A DNA stretch of 64,000 nt from Cladosporium sp. IMV 00045 (Eukaryota; Ascomycota; Dothideomycetes; Cladosporiales; Cladosporiaceae), in the NCBI GenBank assembly GCA_001931905.2, contig MSJI02000622.1, positions 1 through 64,000 of the forward strand, given 5' to 3'. A program made the translations under genes and the position numbers. The first letter of the stretch is position 1. Each line of letters begins with the position of its first letter. This document shows, in pieces, positions 1-11,909 of this stretch. The notes under the pieces are model-generated. The model searched no databases. It saw only the letters and a list, made by a program, of their open reading frames with translations, and had not been told where the DNA came from.

Positions 1-2604
1 ATTTAATATTATATTAGTAGAGATATTTATTATTTAAATAGTAGGTAGAAATAACCTATATACTAGCTTTCTATTACTTTAGCGGCCCTAGGCTAGGATA
101 GGTAATATTCGCTTATACCTTCCTAGATAGGCTAAGCCCCTATTATTAATGAGTTGAGATAGCTTGTTTAATAACCGTTAATTTACGAGTTATTGATTAA
201 CGGTTGATATTGATTTGCATCACTAGCTACAGGTCGTCTTCAGGCAAGTTGGACATCGATTTACAGTATGTGCAAGCGTGAGGTTAAAATAGCATCGAAC
301 GAAAGCTTGGCAAACGTTGATCGGACTTCCCGTGTGATACTGTAGGCGTTGCTGCTAAACCTCTTCACTCCTACAACATCGCCCTCTTTTCCCGGTTCTC
401 GGCTCTCATACATGCATCCTCCAACATAAGCAATCAAATGGCTGGCATGGTCGTGTGACAGCTCTAGTTCGTCGCGGCTGTCGGATCGAACATCCGCGGG
501 GCGGTGAATGCACCTCTGTCACTTCAATCCCGAAGAATGAATCTATCTGATAATAACATGCTACATGATCACGGCACGGCACGGTTCGATATCGGCAGCG
601 CTTCTCGCGCGGCATGCCGACCTACGGTAAGTAGATCTGGCCGAAGCCACATCCCACACTCTTACTGCAGTGACGCCGAAAGACCTGCAGCTGCTACGGG
701 ATTATCCAGGTTGGAGAGGCCGAAAGTGGAGTATGGATGGACTCGAGGCACACAAGAACGCTGAAGGGTCGATCAGATCCTGCGCATGTACGTGCAGCGG
801 CTTGAAGCGTTGTGGTGGTTGCTGTCGCTGGCCCAGCCTCTCCGGCATTACAGTCACCCTTGCATGACCCGCCGGCACTGCAGCATCTTCCTCCCCGCGC
901 CTATTACCCCACAAGCTCTTCACGAATCATCCCGTCTGCTCTGCCATATTGTGCGCGAACGTCGGCAGCCACCTTCCGTTCTGGATCATGGCTGCAGATT
1001 GCCGAACATGACGGCCTGCGTGAGAGGTCCTGATTGCTTCAGGACCCTCGTATTTCGCGCTTCGTTTGGGTTTCTCTTTGGCGCGATACCTGCGATGACC
1101 CGTGTATGCGCAATATGGACCTTCGATAGAGGCCGTTCTGAACCTGGTCGCTGGGTTCGCGCGCGGCCTTGTTCGGACATCATCTCATGAGAGCTTCTTT
1201 CCCGCCACGCCTTTTCCCTTTCACGAACGAGCGAACGACCCCCACGGACTCGACGAGGGCCCGCTTGATTCATGCTTCTTGTGCCACGCTCGCCAGGCCT
1301 GGCTTGTCTTTCTATACGATAGGATCCACCTGACTGCATTAGGGAGAGCACAGAGAGGTAGAGCCACTACCTTGGGCGCCGTACCAGCTCAGGTCGCACA
1401 GTCCTGAAGAGTCAGACCAGCGGCGCCCGATGCAGGCCACCAAAGCACGCCGAACTGTTAACGCCACATCCCAGATGGTGTGTTGACAGAGTAGCGACAC
1501 ACTGACGCCCCCAAATGCGTGCTCGCTCGGTTAGCAGCATCCATGCGATGCCAACGGCCAGCTGTCAACGTTAGTCTAGATCTGCTTGACAAGTTGGCAC
1601 GCGCACGAGTATTGGCCTAATCTTCTTCACGCTTTCCAACAGATGCAGATGCGTTATAACGGTGCAACGGCTTCACGCATGCCCTGCTTTAGCCCGGTCT
1701 GTTACTGCGCACGAAAAAGGTCCTAGCATCTGGCGGTCTGTCTTGACATATGCACCTGCCTGATGATCTGCTTGCTCATCTGCTTACTCGTGGGTGTGGT
1801 GCAAGTATCCGCTGCAAGTCATAGCAGACATGCCCATCGCCTAGATCGAATTGCGTCGTGAAGTCTGCGGGTCCCTGTTCCGCCTTGACCTTCACACACA
1901 ACCGGCATATGTATATGCACCTAAGTCTTCTGGAGCAACACTACTGAGACGGTATCGACGGGGAACAAGTCGGCGGACCAAATTTCTGTCAAATCTCCCT
2001 TCGCTAATGCTGCAATCGAAAGTCCTGCAGCAGGGAAGCAAGGGACGGCTTCAGATTCACCATCTCACGGATGCCATCTCCCCGCCCATCTTGTCTCAAA
2101 GAGGAATATTTGGCAATACAGTGTTGCAGTTCCAATACTCTGCGACAGCGATACCCTTGCAGCTCCGCTGCCCTGACGGCTCGAGGCCGATGCCCGTAGA
2201 TGTCCATCTTCCCGAATCCCGTTTCAACTTTGCGATCTTCACTCCTGACTGCTCTTGTGTGGCACCAGGGGTAATATCCTTGAAGGAACCGGCAGGTTCG
2301 AACCGACTTACGAATGCTTTGGACGTGGGGTTCGTGAAGCATAAGTATGAGCGTCGTTCCCTCTTCGTCCAGTCGTCTTCTTTCTCTACAACCCTTCAGA
2401 CCTCACCGACTCTCTTGTGTTTCTTTGACATCTGTTGTGCGGCAGTTGCGTGGTTTTAGTTGGCTCATCTGATTTTATCTGTGCTTATCACCTCTTGTAC
2501 GAACAACCCAATCTTCGCACGTGCCTCCGTGGCTGTGAATATCGAGGCAGTCGAATTGTCCAAGCATCTCCGTGCGACATCCTCTCCAGCCCAAAATCGG
2601 TAAT
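1..2604. other. Gene-free left flank with AT-rich edge
   Basis: The first roughly 230 bases are AT-rich and full of TA-containing words (ctaggctaggataggta-like), as in repeat-induced point-mutated DNA. From about 240 onward the composition is ordinary. Open frames in 400-2460 overlap each other on both strands and show no domain, no splice-consistent structure and no conserved-looking protein, so I call no gene here. Confidence 0.5.
173..205. repeat. Perfect 10-bp inverted repeat in AT-rich edge
   Basis: AACCGTTAAT at 173-182 is matched by its exact reverse complement ATTAACGGTT at 196-205, with a 13-base spacer. It sits inside the AT-rich edge and may be a remnant of a transposon end or a hairpin in a degraded repeat. 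No transposase frame is visible nearby. Confidence 0.5.
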
Positions 2605-3732
2605 ATGAACGACTATAATATGAGCGAAACCCCCATGTTTAGGGGCAATCTCCAACACGCTCAGTGAGTCGCCCCAATTGACGTTCATCTAAGCCTGGGA
2701 TCCTGACCTTGTCACAGATTCAACCCAACGAGACCGTCACTTCCAGGTGTCCACGCTTTGATTCACAATGTGCCACAGCTCGCGGTCTCAACCGTCTTTC
2801 CGCCTCCTGCCGCCTCTACAAGGCTCATTGCTCACAATCTCAACAATGGCCCAGCAGTAGCACATCCAGCCGCGCACAACCAAGACCATCAGCTGGGTTT
2901 CCCCTCATACCACAGCCTTGCGCACAACAGCATGGAGTCCCTGCCATCCACAGCAGTTTCGTCGCCGAGGACAGCCTACAGCGACTACGCAAGCTCTTCG
3001 GGCTATGAATCAGCAACGATGACGACAAACGACCCGGTCTCTCCCATGTGTGCCTCAAACCCCCGATCGCGTCGTTCGAAGCGTGGATCTACTTCACGAG
3101 GGTCACTGTCAGGGGGCGAAAGCAAGCGCTCATGCGCAGGCCTATCCGCCGATGAATTTGGATCGGGCTTCTCAGCTGGGTGCAGCAAGAAGTGCAAGAA
3201 GTCAGGCACACGCTGCAAGAATCCGGAAGAGTGCAGGAGGAAGTCGGAGAAGACGAATTCAGAGAAGGGTTCTCGGAGGGATCAATCGGCTTCCTACCAG
3301 TACATGGAGGATTCTCTGGAACTCTTCTGTGGTTACAAAGCGCGAACCCCCCAGATGACGGGCAATCGGCGCAAATCTGGAGTCGCTGGCAGGAAGCAGG
3401 AGGTTGTCGATGCTTACATCATTATGAATGAGGTGCTCCAAAGCCGCGCTCTCAAGGGCGACCTCAAAGAGCCGGGGGCTCCGGGACTCAAAGAAGAGAT
3501 CCTCAAGGCAATCGAAGACAACTTGGCTAAGGGGCCGGGCAGAAAATTGCCTTTGAACAGCCTCATGACAGCAGACACAACCACTGGCGAGCGATCGTGC
3601 CCGGGCCTCGGGCAAGACCAGAAGTGCAGTTTGCACGATGACTACGTCCAGTGTCGCAAGTACACACGTGGTTTGGAGTTTCGGAGGAACACCCTCAAGA
3701 TCAGGCGTGATGCTGAAAGGTCCCGGCTCTGA
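2605..3732 (+). CDS. Hypothetical protein, Ser/Lys-rich with C-terminal basic domain
   Basis: I do not recognise the family. The proposed model is join(2605..2663, 2718..3732), 357 aa. The intron is a clean GTGAGT...TTGTCACAG, and the join is in phase, giving an open frame from an ATG at 2605 (further in-frame ATGs follow at 2620 and 2635). The N-terminal half is low-complexity (Pro, His, Ser, Ala). The middle holds a Cys/Lys-rich stretch (CSKKCKKSGTRCKNPEEC). The C-terminal part is a more ordered charged region with helical heptads and a second cluster of Cys and His (CPGLGQDQKCSLHDDYVQC). Together these could bind a metal or nucleic acid, which is inference. If the intron is not used, the first in-frame ATG is 2932. 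Confidence 0.55.
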
Positions 3733-5247
3733 GAGGGTCGGTGACCAGGAGGTCTGCATCAAATCTCTGCTCTGACCTCGAAGGCATGTCATGTCTTCAA
3801 TGATCGAAACATCAACGACGGCGAGGAAAACGACGACGATGGATACGACGACGAATACGACGCCTCACAACGAGGCGCGACAAAAGCACTTCTTTCTACG
3901 ACATTTTCTCGGTTGGCTCCCTTCTTCTGGCTTTCTTTCTGGTCTGTAATACTGGACGGCATCTCACGATTTGAGCGTACGAGCAAGCGATCATGAGCGG
4001 CTTTCAGTCATTTCCTCATTCATTCTTCCGCAGCAATGCCCCAGGCTTGCTTGGTGGCATTTCTCACCAAAAGTCAGACACCAAAAGTCCCGGTCGGCTG
4101 TTTGAATCAAATCAACAAAACAAATACGAAAAAAATATCACTGCCGTTTCGGCCTTGTACCTTCGGTGGGCGCTGGATGGGGGTTGGTGGCTCGGTCGGT
4201 ATTGGCAGAGGGACAGTATCTTTCCTTTGATCTCATCGCATTTCGGAGCTGGCAGGCGGGTTCCCACGCCACGTCTTTCAGCGTACTTTGTAACGGGCTA
4301 CGAGTCGGGAAGACTAATGACTTTACGAGCGCATCGATTGCGTGTGTGCATTTGATGATGACGACAATGACGATTGGGGAGGGAGGAGGGAGAACAAAAG
4401 TCGGATGGGCGACTGGTAGGTCTTAGCGAGATGTATTGTTAATAACCTGTAAATGAACGAAACTCTCAAAACCAAACGACGCCCTCTTCTTGTTCCCGTT
4501 TCGGATTGGACGTGCCTGTCTCACGCTTCGAATGTCTGGTACTTCGGAACATCTCTTGCGGAGAGAGGATCACGTCGGCCCGCTTGATTGTGATGTCCGA
4601 GAGGGATTCGCATAAGATACCACGCGATCAAGAGGAAGTGCATGTATATCGAATCAAATATGGCATTCTGAGCCGTAGTGGACATGTTCTTCTCTTCACG
4701 ATCGCCATCGTCAGTGAAACATGAGATTTCTCCGCTCGCTCATCGTGTGGCCAAACGACTGCGTCTGGTCATGCGTCTGGCTACAAGCGGAGCAGACATC
4801 GCTGTTTCGGGAAGAGACGTGGCTGGCTTGGATCTTTCATTGAAGATTCGAAAGATCAATCGTGATAGATGAAGTTTGATTCTTGGATCACCATGAGTTT
4901 TGATCGGATTGGGATAAGGCTGCAAATTTCCTCATCGCTGGGGTGGTCTGTACTGTTGATGATGGGAGCACCCCGAGTTTGGATTGGGTACGTAATCACA
5001 AAAACAATGATCTGGACACGCCACAGTCGTTCGGTGGTTGGTAAGTTCAGCTAATGAAATGTTGGCAACAACCAAGTTTCTTTGCAATGTGTACCGCCAC
5101 ACGCAGCGAAATCAAGCTCTTCGTACGACTAAATGCGCCCAATCATGGTATCTGATGCACGCTCGCTCACAAACCAACCCAAAAAAAATCCCTTTCATCG
5201 CTTTACTAGACCGCACCCATACGCAAACAAGCCAAGTCACCTCAACA
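3733..5247. other. Intergenic, no supported gene
   Basis: This is the 3' flank shared by the convergent hypothetical gene and AIM34. Several short frames exist (for example around 3990-4430) but none shows a domain, conserved composition or splice structure. Confidence 0.5.
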
Positions 5248-6128
5248 TCAAGCCGGAGCGACCTTCTTACTGCTACCGCCCATGACGTCGTCAAGCATGC
5301 TGTTCCAGACCTCCTTGAGCACACCAGCCTGCTTCTCGACCGGTTTGGTGACGCTGGCGACGCCGGCGGCCATGAAGTTGGACACGCGAGAGAAGTCCAT
5401 GTCGTTGGCGTGGCCGTCGTGGGAGTCGGCCATGGGCAGGATGACGGAGTCGGGAGAGGCGGCTTCGATTTCGGGTTTCATGACTGTCTGGGGAGGGTGT
5501 TAGTCTGATTCTTCTCTATCTTTATTGTTGAGGTTTGGAATGTGTGGCGAACTTACGATTTCAGCTTCAGGAGCAAATGCCGGCGCGGAAGTGTTGTCGG
5601 GCAAAATGGGCACGCGCATCATGAGAGTGCTGCTGGCGGCGGTGTTGTCCGGGTCGAAGTCGGGCAGGTAGGCGAAGTCGATGGTGGAGGAGTCGTTGAC
5701 CGTCTTGAGAGTGCGAGAGGTGTTGAAGTGGCGGACGGGCTGGGAGGGTTCGGACTTTTGTTGCTCGGTGGCGGTGGGACGTTTTGACTGCTCGACGGCA
5801 GTGCTGAAGGCGCGAGAGCGGGTGATCTCGTCGGCGGAAAGGCGGGAGATGAGCTGAAAGAAAGTGTTAGTGATTTGATCTTGTTTGTATGGTTGATATA
5901 TGTGATATTTACCTCTTGCTTGTTGCCACTGAAATCGATCTTCCTCTTCTTGCACTCGTTGCGAAGACCGGCGATATCACGCGGGAGGCTCAGACCCGAG
6001 CGCTCTTTGGTGAGGACCGGTGAGGCGTAGGTGGCCGGGCCGGTCATGTGAAGGTTGCGAACTTGGGCATGGCTGCCACGGGAGAGGTTGCGCATGGCAA
6101 TGAACTGAACGGATCTGCGAGCTGCCAT
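5248..6128 (-). CDS. AIM34: AIM34-like mitochondrial SAP-domain protein
   Basis: The model is complement(join(5248..5487, 5557..5853, 5913..6128)), 250 aa, with introns of 69 and 59 nt. Both are GT-AG and phase 0. The N-terminus is Arg/Ser-rich without acidic residues (MAARRSVQFIAMRNLSRGSH), a typical mitochondrial presequence. It is followed at about residues 50-85 by a SAP-type helix pair (GLRNECKKRKIDFSGNKQEL, continuing ISRL) that the first intron interrupts. This presequence-plus-SAP layout is that of yeast AIM34, a mitochondrial protein affecting mitochondrial inheritance whose molecular role is not established. The C-terminal half has no recognised domain. The ATG at 6128 is the first Met in frame; the longer frame upstream has no ATG. 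Confidence 0.75.
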
Positions 6129-8387
6129 TGTTGATGATGGTGTTGTTGGGTATAGAGAGTCGTCGAGTGAATGTCGAGGTAGGGTGAATGAACGGGAGTA
6201 ATAATCTCTTTGGATTGGGTTCACGATAGCTCGACAGTGAAGCCTGATAGCTAACAGCTGATTGTAGATGGTACAGAGGTGGAAGAGAAGGGGAGGAGAA
6301 GGAAAGGAAGGTGTGGTGGGAGGAGGGGTGATTGAGAGGTACTTATTTTCTGGGTGACACAGACGTGGTCAGACCTTCACCGCAGTATCCGCCGTGCAGA
6401 TATGAGCAGCAGCAGCACAGCAGCGCCAGCTCCAATAATGGTACGATGGTGGTGGTGGTGTCAGCCGTAGCGCTGGGGCAGACGCTGCTGCTGCTGCTGC
6501 TGTCGAGAGATGGTGTAAGGTTGTCATCAAGGTTGACCCCATGCCCGTTAGGCCTGTCTCCAGCTCTCCAGCCATTGGCCCACCACCACCCCGGACTTGC
6601 ATTTCCCGCATCTGCGGGCTCCCACCTGCCGCGTCCGCTGGCCCATTCCAGGCGTCTCTTCCCCTTGCCCATACTTCCTCGAGCACTCTATCATGCATCC
6701 TACAGCATCCTCCCCCGCAGGTACCAATTGATTGTATCAGGTTATCAACAGCTTGATACGTTGGATTGTGACGCTGCTTTCCTGCTGGCTCCGTTACCCC
6801 GTTGATATCTCTCTCAAACTCTCACCTCGCATCTCCAACCCAGGGCTCGTCCGGAGTCATGTGTCTCACTTTCCCGATCGTTTGCATGGTCTCTCTGCAC
6901 GGTTGGCGCGCATCAACCTCCCGACGGAAACACAGTTTCGCACAATCCCAGCCGCACCGCCCTGCTGTGCGTTGCTATATCTGGATCATGCCAACGTCAG
7001 CGCGTCGGACTTCAACCTGGTGAGAGAGCCTGTTCGACGCAGTTGCGATATTATCTACGTGTACGCATCATCATCGTCGCCTTATCGCTGGAGAATGAGC
7101 CTCCCTTACTTGACCTGCCACATGTTTGCCTTTGCCCTGCCGTTCATGTCTTAACGCAGCTGATAAGCTGCGGTATCGAGCTGCAAGACTGCGAGCTTCC
7201 ATGCCTTCCGTCACAGGGCTGCCTGGGTTGATGCATCGCATCGCAGCGATGATTGCGTTTGCGTTCGGACACCGCCGTTTTGCGAGGGCGCTGTAGAGCG
7301 TCATGACGAGGTGGGTGTCTCGTAATAATGGATGCGATTGGACTCTGTGATCGTTTCGCACGTTCTTGCTTTTCATCGCAGGATTTGATTGATATTGGTG
7401 TTCTATGCGCGCAATATAGCTCTTGCATCGCGCTGTGTGATAAATCGCCGCGTACAAGCACGTCACACATAGAACAACTAGTACAACAGCACATCACCAC
7501 CCTCATCACGATCGTTCCAAAACTCCCTCATATTCCCCGAGCCGCAAAGACTTCATCATCGCGTATGTTGGGGAAACCAACCCTCTCGCACAACACTCGT
7601 AGAACCGATGACAAGCGACTGTCGGTCTGATCTTGTCTGTTGAATTGCCAACGAAAGCGGGAAGTCAAATCCCGCGCTCGCGGACGGCAGGCTTCCCGTA
7701 GCTGTGGGATCAGCAGCGCTTCGGCTTCGGCTTTGCTTGGTGGGGATGGGATTCAGCCTCCTTTTTGGGTTTGGTGATGGGGACTTCATGTTGGCATGAC
7801 TCTTTGAAATCGTTTGATGTGATGTGCAGAAAAGACGATCGTAATGATGACTTGAAGAGACGTCGGGTGATTCCTTTCGTTTGACTGCAGGTGATTTGTT
7901 AGAAGGAGTGGCTCATCGACTACTTCGTAAATGGTCTAAAGACTTGATTCACCACCTACCAAGTCCTCTCCTTTGAACAGGAATGCGTTTCGTGGTACAA
8001 CTTGGAACATCAGGGAGATCCAGGTGATCAACAGATTGCATTGCTCCATGGTCACGACTAAGTTCGATACACTGCAACAGTCGGTATGTCCCATCATTTA
8101 TTCACATCCCCAGCAATCTCATGCAAGACCGCACTTCGAACGTTTCCTGTAAAACCTCAATCCCCAGGACCTTTCGTCATTTGTCTAATGATTGTCAACT
8201 TCTCGTGAAGCTTACACTCTTTGGCATCCGTAGAAACAGTTCGTTCTGTGCCACATCTGACATCGACGTACAACTGCCCAATTCGCATCATCGATCACTC
8301 CTTCCCAGGCCGTTTGCACAAGCAATTCCATAGATATCCAAGCGCTGTTCTTAGGGACTGTGAAGACACCGTCCTCATTCCCAATAA
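6129..8387. other. Long intergenic region with trinucleotide repeats
   Basis: About 2.2 kb with no convincing gene lies upstream of AIM34 and downstream of the first SAP/2EXR relic. It contains a CAG-type run at about 6405-6424 and a GCT run at 6484-6502. These create apparent poly-Ser/poly-Cys frames on both strands that I regard as artefacts. Confidence 0.45.
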
Positions 8388-9284
8388 TCATTGAATTTCT
8401 CTCCCTCGCCCAGCGGTCACGCATTGCTCGAAAGCAGTCTGCAACACCTCAAGATCACCCTCGCGCAGACTCCACCTCTCACTCCTTGCGATCATGGCCT
8501 GGATGACCGGGAATACATCGCGCTTGAGGTTGTTCCTGACATTGCGGACTAGAGTATAACTAGAGATAAAAGGATTTTCGAGGCGGATGGCTTCGTCAGC
8601 CGACAGACCGGGTGTGAAATCGAGCGTGAGTGAACGAAGACCGGCAATGGCCCGACGGCTGGGAGTGCGAATTCCAAACGTCTGATGCGCGAAAAGCACC
8701 CGAAGTCGTTGCTCGTGAGGTGCTGCATCATCTGCAGTGTACGCGGATCGAGGAGAGTCTTGTAAGGCAATTGGCCCCATCTGTCTAGACATATTTGGAA
8801 GGTGCCGAGACTGTAGAAGAGCTCGCGAGTCTCTCTGCGCAGCTGACTCGATGCTAGTGTGATGGGCGGCTGTCGGTGTGTTTGTGGGATGGTGTCGAAG
8901 TTGGAGAGGTGCATTTCGTAGATGGCGTTGCGGAGCTCGGGTGGGAGTTTGAGGAAATGGTCGAAGGTTGCTTCATCGTCTGCTCGTTCAAGAAGTCTGG
9001 TGAGGCTGGGGATGGTTTTGGTCTTTGCAGCAAGGCGGCGGTCTTCGCAGAACGATATCAACTCTTGCAGGGTACATCTCCTGTAAGAGAGAAGGTGGCG
9101 CTGGGAGCGACTGACCCTCTGCTTTCTTGCTAACGTTCTTGCCAAAATGATAGTTGTGCTCTCGCAACCATTCGTTGATCTCCTCGATGTACATGTTCTC
9201 CGAGAACCCAAGCTTCCAGTAAGTGTTGTCGTCGCAAGTGTAGCACAACGGCTAGCATTTGCAAACAACTTTGAATTGGACCAT
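8388..9284 (-). pseudogene. SAP-like/2EXR family pseudogene (copy A)
   Basis: This is a relic of the family whose intact members lie at 10080-10973 and 18498-19418. Starting from ATG 9284 the family start MVQ is present, but a TAG stop follows after ten codons (9253-9255 on the plus strand). The same frame then continues with the conserved block NTYWKLGF. Near 9125-9100 the similarity moves to another frame, which carries the SAP-like segment CTLQELISFCEDRRL and the 2EXR block LPPELRNAIYEMHLSNFDTI with QPPITLASSQLRRE. Near 8650 it returns to the first frame for the C-terminus, ending at 8388. One stop and two opposite frameshifts cannot be explained by plausible introns. The stop could come from CAG to TAG, a C-to-T change. 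Confidence 0.75.
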
Positions 9285-10079
9285 CGTTGTCCGAGTCGCT
9301 GATACGATGAGCAGATCAGTACCAGTGAAATTGCTATCCGTACGTGGGCAGCGAAGATTGCGATTAGTCAGTCTTGAGTGATGACAGACAGACAAAACTT
9401 GGCAGCGGCCGTCTGGTGGTCGAACTGATTTCAGAATGTGTTTATACGGTATTTTTGAAGCAGTCGGCCGGTTCAGTGTCCAACGCAGAGACGTCGTAAA
9501 TACTGGATAAGCGATAACCTCGTGCGGCGATGGTGGTGGCGGAAAGATTCGCAACGAAAGGCGAGATGTTGGTGTGTCTGAGTGAGAAGAAAAAGCGGGA
9601 AGATTTGAGCTTTTGTAGCAGACTCCTCATTGTTCACTTGTGAGTGAATGCAACTTGGCTTGCGACATGAAATGACATCGACGGCGTTACACACTCTATT
9701 AACACGTGAATGACGCCGAGACGGTTTTGGAACTCTATTAACACGTGAATGACGGTTTTGGAATAATGCTAAGTGAATTTGAATAGATGCCAGCGCATTA
9801 GGGGAATAGTTCCTGTAGACAAGCAATTTGTGAAGTTTGTGAGACTATCTCGATCCTCATTCAAGCCGCCCATCGTACAAGCAAAAACCCACTCAAGTCA
9901 GCACACTCTCTCAAACCCGCCCCCTCGGTCCGACCTTTCGTCCTTTGTGAACAGAAGCATCCCTCAGACATCTTCCGTCGCAAACGTGAATGTCACTTGT
10001 AATTGCCACCGCAGAGGCATCCCTTTGGCGTGGCCGAGTCCAAGCAGTAATGGACTCGTTATGATTCCCCCTAATGATT
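9285..10079. other. Intergenic spacer between family copies A and B
   Basis: About 800 bases between the start of copy A and the stop of copy B. Apart from the direct repeat listed separately, I see no gene. Short frames here are Arg/Ser/His-rich and overlap on both strands. Confidence 0.5.
9693..9754. repeat. Direct repeat, 23-bp unit containing CACGTG
   Basis: The unit ACTCTATTAACACGTGAATGACG occurs at 9693-9715 and again at 9732-9754. Each copy is followed by CGGTTTTGGAA-like sequence (about 9722-9732 and 9753-9763). Each unit carries the E-box palindrome CACGTG. The repeat lies about 410-470 bases upstream of the copy A start, so it may be a promoter element or a local duplication. Confidence 0.6.
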
Positions 10080-10973
10080 TCAGTAGACACGACGCTCAAC
10101 GATCTCGTGTACCAGATTAAGATCGGCCTGCAATATCTTCCACTTGCCTTCGTGAAGGAATTTGTTTTGTATCATATCGCGCAAGCCCTTTGCAACCAGA
10201 GCGCTCTGTTCCCTTGTTTTGTAATCCATACATGGTAACAAAACAACCTTGACAGCTTGATCTGGTTGAAGGTTCAGGCTGCAGTCGAGAAAGATCTCAT
10301 ACCACAGACCGCTGAAGTGACCGATGATATGAAACTTGACCAGTTTCACCAGATCAAGGTTTTTTGCGGGCATTCTAAACATTCTTCCCGGCGTGATGTT
10401 CTCATAATATTTCAAAAACCCTTCGCTTCGATTTCTGGGATGTCCGGCATATTCCGCGCGATATCTGAACGCGAAAGTTGCACGCTCATAAAAAAGCGGC
10501 AAAGCCTCGTGGCGGAGCTGCTTCGATGCCACGGTAAGCGGTGGCTGCTGATGTACCCCGGGCACGTCGCCCAGTGAGCGCGCGTGAAGCTCGTAGATGG
10601 TATTTCGCAGCTCCGCGGGCAAGGCGAAGAATTTGGGAAATGTCGCCTGATCGTCTGCTTTCTCGAGTGCTTTAGCAAGGCCAGAGACTGTCTCAGCCTT
10701 CGTTGTCAAATGCCGAGCCTCGCAAAAACTGCGGAGCTCCTCAACATTGCACTTTTGGTAGGGGAGTAGGCCCCGCTGGCAACGCCCCACGAGCTCCATA
10801 ATTGCGTTCTTGCTGGGGCTCTTTGGAACGTGGTAATCACTGGACTCGAGAAAGTCCTTCGCTTCCTGAACGGTGAAGTGGTCGTAGAACCCAAGCTTCC
10901 AGTAGACCCAAGGAATTGTGTTTCCATAGCCACGATAGCCAGCTGTCGTCGCAAATGACATGTACTGCACCAT
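10080..10973 (-). CDS. SAP-like/2EXR family protein (copy B)
   Basis: A single-exon frame of 297 aa from ATG 10973; the frame extends 47 codons further upstream, but the family start MVQ occurs here. Order of parts: an N-terminal block with YWKLGF; a SAP-like helix-turn-helix (CNVEELRSFCEARHL) near residues 85-100 and an ALEKADDQATF linker; then a 2EXR/F-box-like block (LPAELRNTIYELHARSL with QPPLTVASKQLRHE and LFYERATFAFR) near 130-185. The C-terminal domain is variable. 2EXR blocks are common in fungal proteins of unknown function, and SAP motifs usually bind DNA. The combination suggests a chromatin or ubiquitin-adaptor role, but this is inference. It is the best-preserved minus-strand copy. 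Confidence 0.7.
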   Translation of the reverse strand: MVQYMSFATTAGYRGYGNTIPWVYWKLGFYDHFTVQEAKDFLESSDYHVPKSPSKNAIMELVGRCQRGLLPYQKCNVEELRSFCEARHLTTKAETVSGLAKALEKADDQATFPKFFALPAELRNTIYELHARSLGDVPGVHQQPPLTVASKQLRHEALPLFYERATFAFRYRAEYAGHPRNRSEGFLKYYENITPGRMFRMPAKNLDLVKLVKFHIIGHFSGLWYEIFLDCSLNLQPDQAVKVVLLPCMDYKTREQSALVAKGLRDMIQNKFLHEGKWKILQADLNLVHEIVERRVY

Positions 10974-11909
10974 GATGCCGGGAGATCCTAGTGCCTCGGG
11001 GACGACGTTCAGGTGTGAATCAAGATCGATAAGCCCATGAGCAGTGAAGTGCACACGAATGTCGTCGAAGGCTGGATTCTTTGAAAACGGTTCCAATAGC
11101 CGACGCAGACGCACTCAATGCGACTGATTGCAACTGTCGGCGGTGTAGGTGAAGTAAGTTAGTAAGCCGATCAACCGCAGATTCTTTGCGAATGGCGCAC
11201 GCAGTCGCGTCCAGTAACGATCCAGCGAGTAGAAGCAAGTCAATGACAAAGGCCTGCTTGGTGAAACCCGCAAATGATTCTCCTTGAGATCGAGTGTACC
11301 AAGGACTGTTCGCCGATGACCTTGCTCGCTTCAATAGGTGATGTGGTGCACAGCGTCGGCGTGCCTCGGTCTTTGTGAAATTGGTGGGTTGTCTAGTCGT
11401 GGCATGGGTGTGTCGAGGTGTTGTTATTGTGAGAAGATAAGGCTGTGTAAAGCAAAGTTTTGTAGCTCATTGTTGTGTGTTTGTGGGTGTAGTAGTAGTC
11501 GAGAAGGGCGAGGAGATGCAAGCTTTTATAGGCAGTCGGCCAAAGTTCACATGCGAGCGGCTTCTCCCTCGCACCTGCTTCGTAGCACGAAATGAGCCTC
11601 TCAATGAGCGGTCCAGCTGTGAGTGAAGCATTGAACGAGCGAGCGCCCACTGTCAAATCGAACCAAGTCACATTGAAAATTGAATTTAGGTCAAAGTATA
11701 GAGGGTACGTACACGTGAACGGGCAAGCCGACCGCTGCCCTCGAAGCTCATCTCCGTTTGCCCTCGTTTTACGCCTGAACGCCTTGCTGCGAATGACTTT
11801 CTTTGCCGCCGTGACCTCAATGCTCCCACTGTGGCTTTTGCCACATCAACACGTGCTAGCTCTGATGGAACTCTCCTCTCTCAAATCGCAAATCACTCAC
11901 GCTCGAGTC
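10974..11909. other. Intergenic between copy B and the NAD+ carrier
   Basis: About 940 bases. The copy B frame runs open to 11114 and could be a longer N-terminus. Nothing else supported is present; small frames at 11020-11930 show no domain. Confidence 0.45.

Noticed and set aside
786..1407. Overlapping frames of 101-134 aa on both strands
   Set aside because: Arg/Cys/Pro-rich translations without domains, overlapping each other; no splice-supported model.
6332..6805. Frames rich in Ser, Leu and poly-Cys
   Set aside because: Produced by CAG/GCT repeats; no conserved segment.
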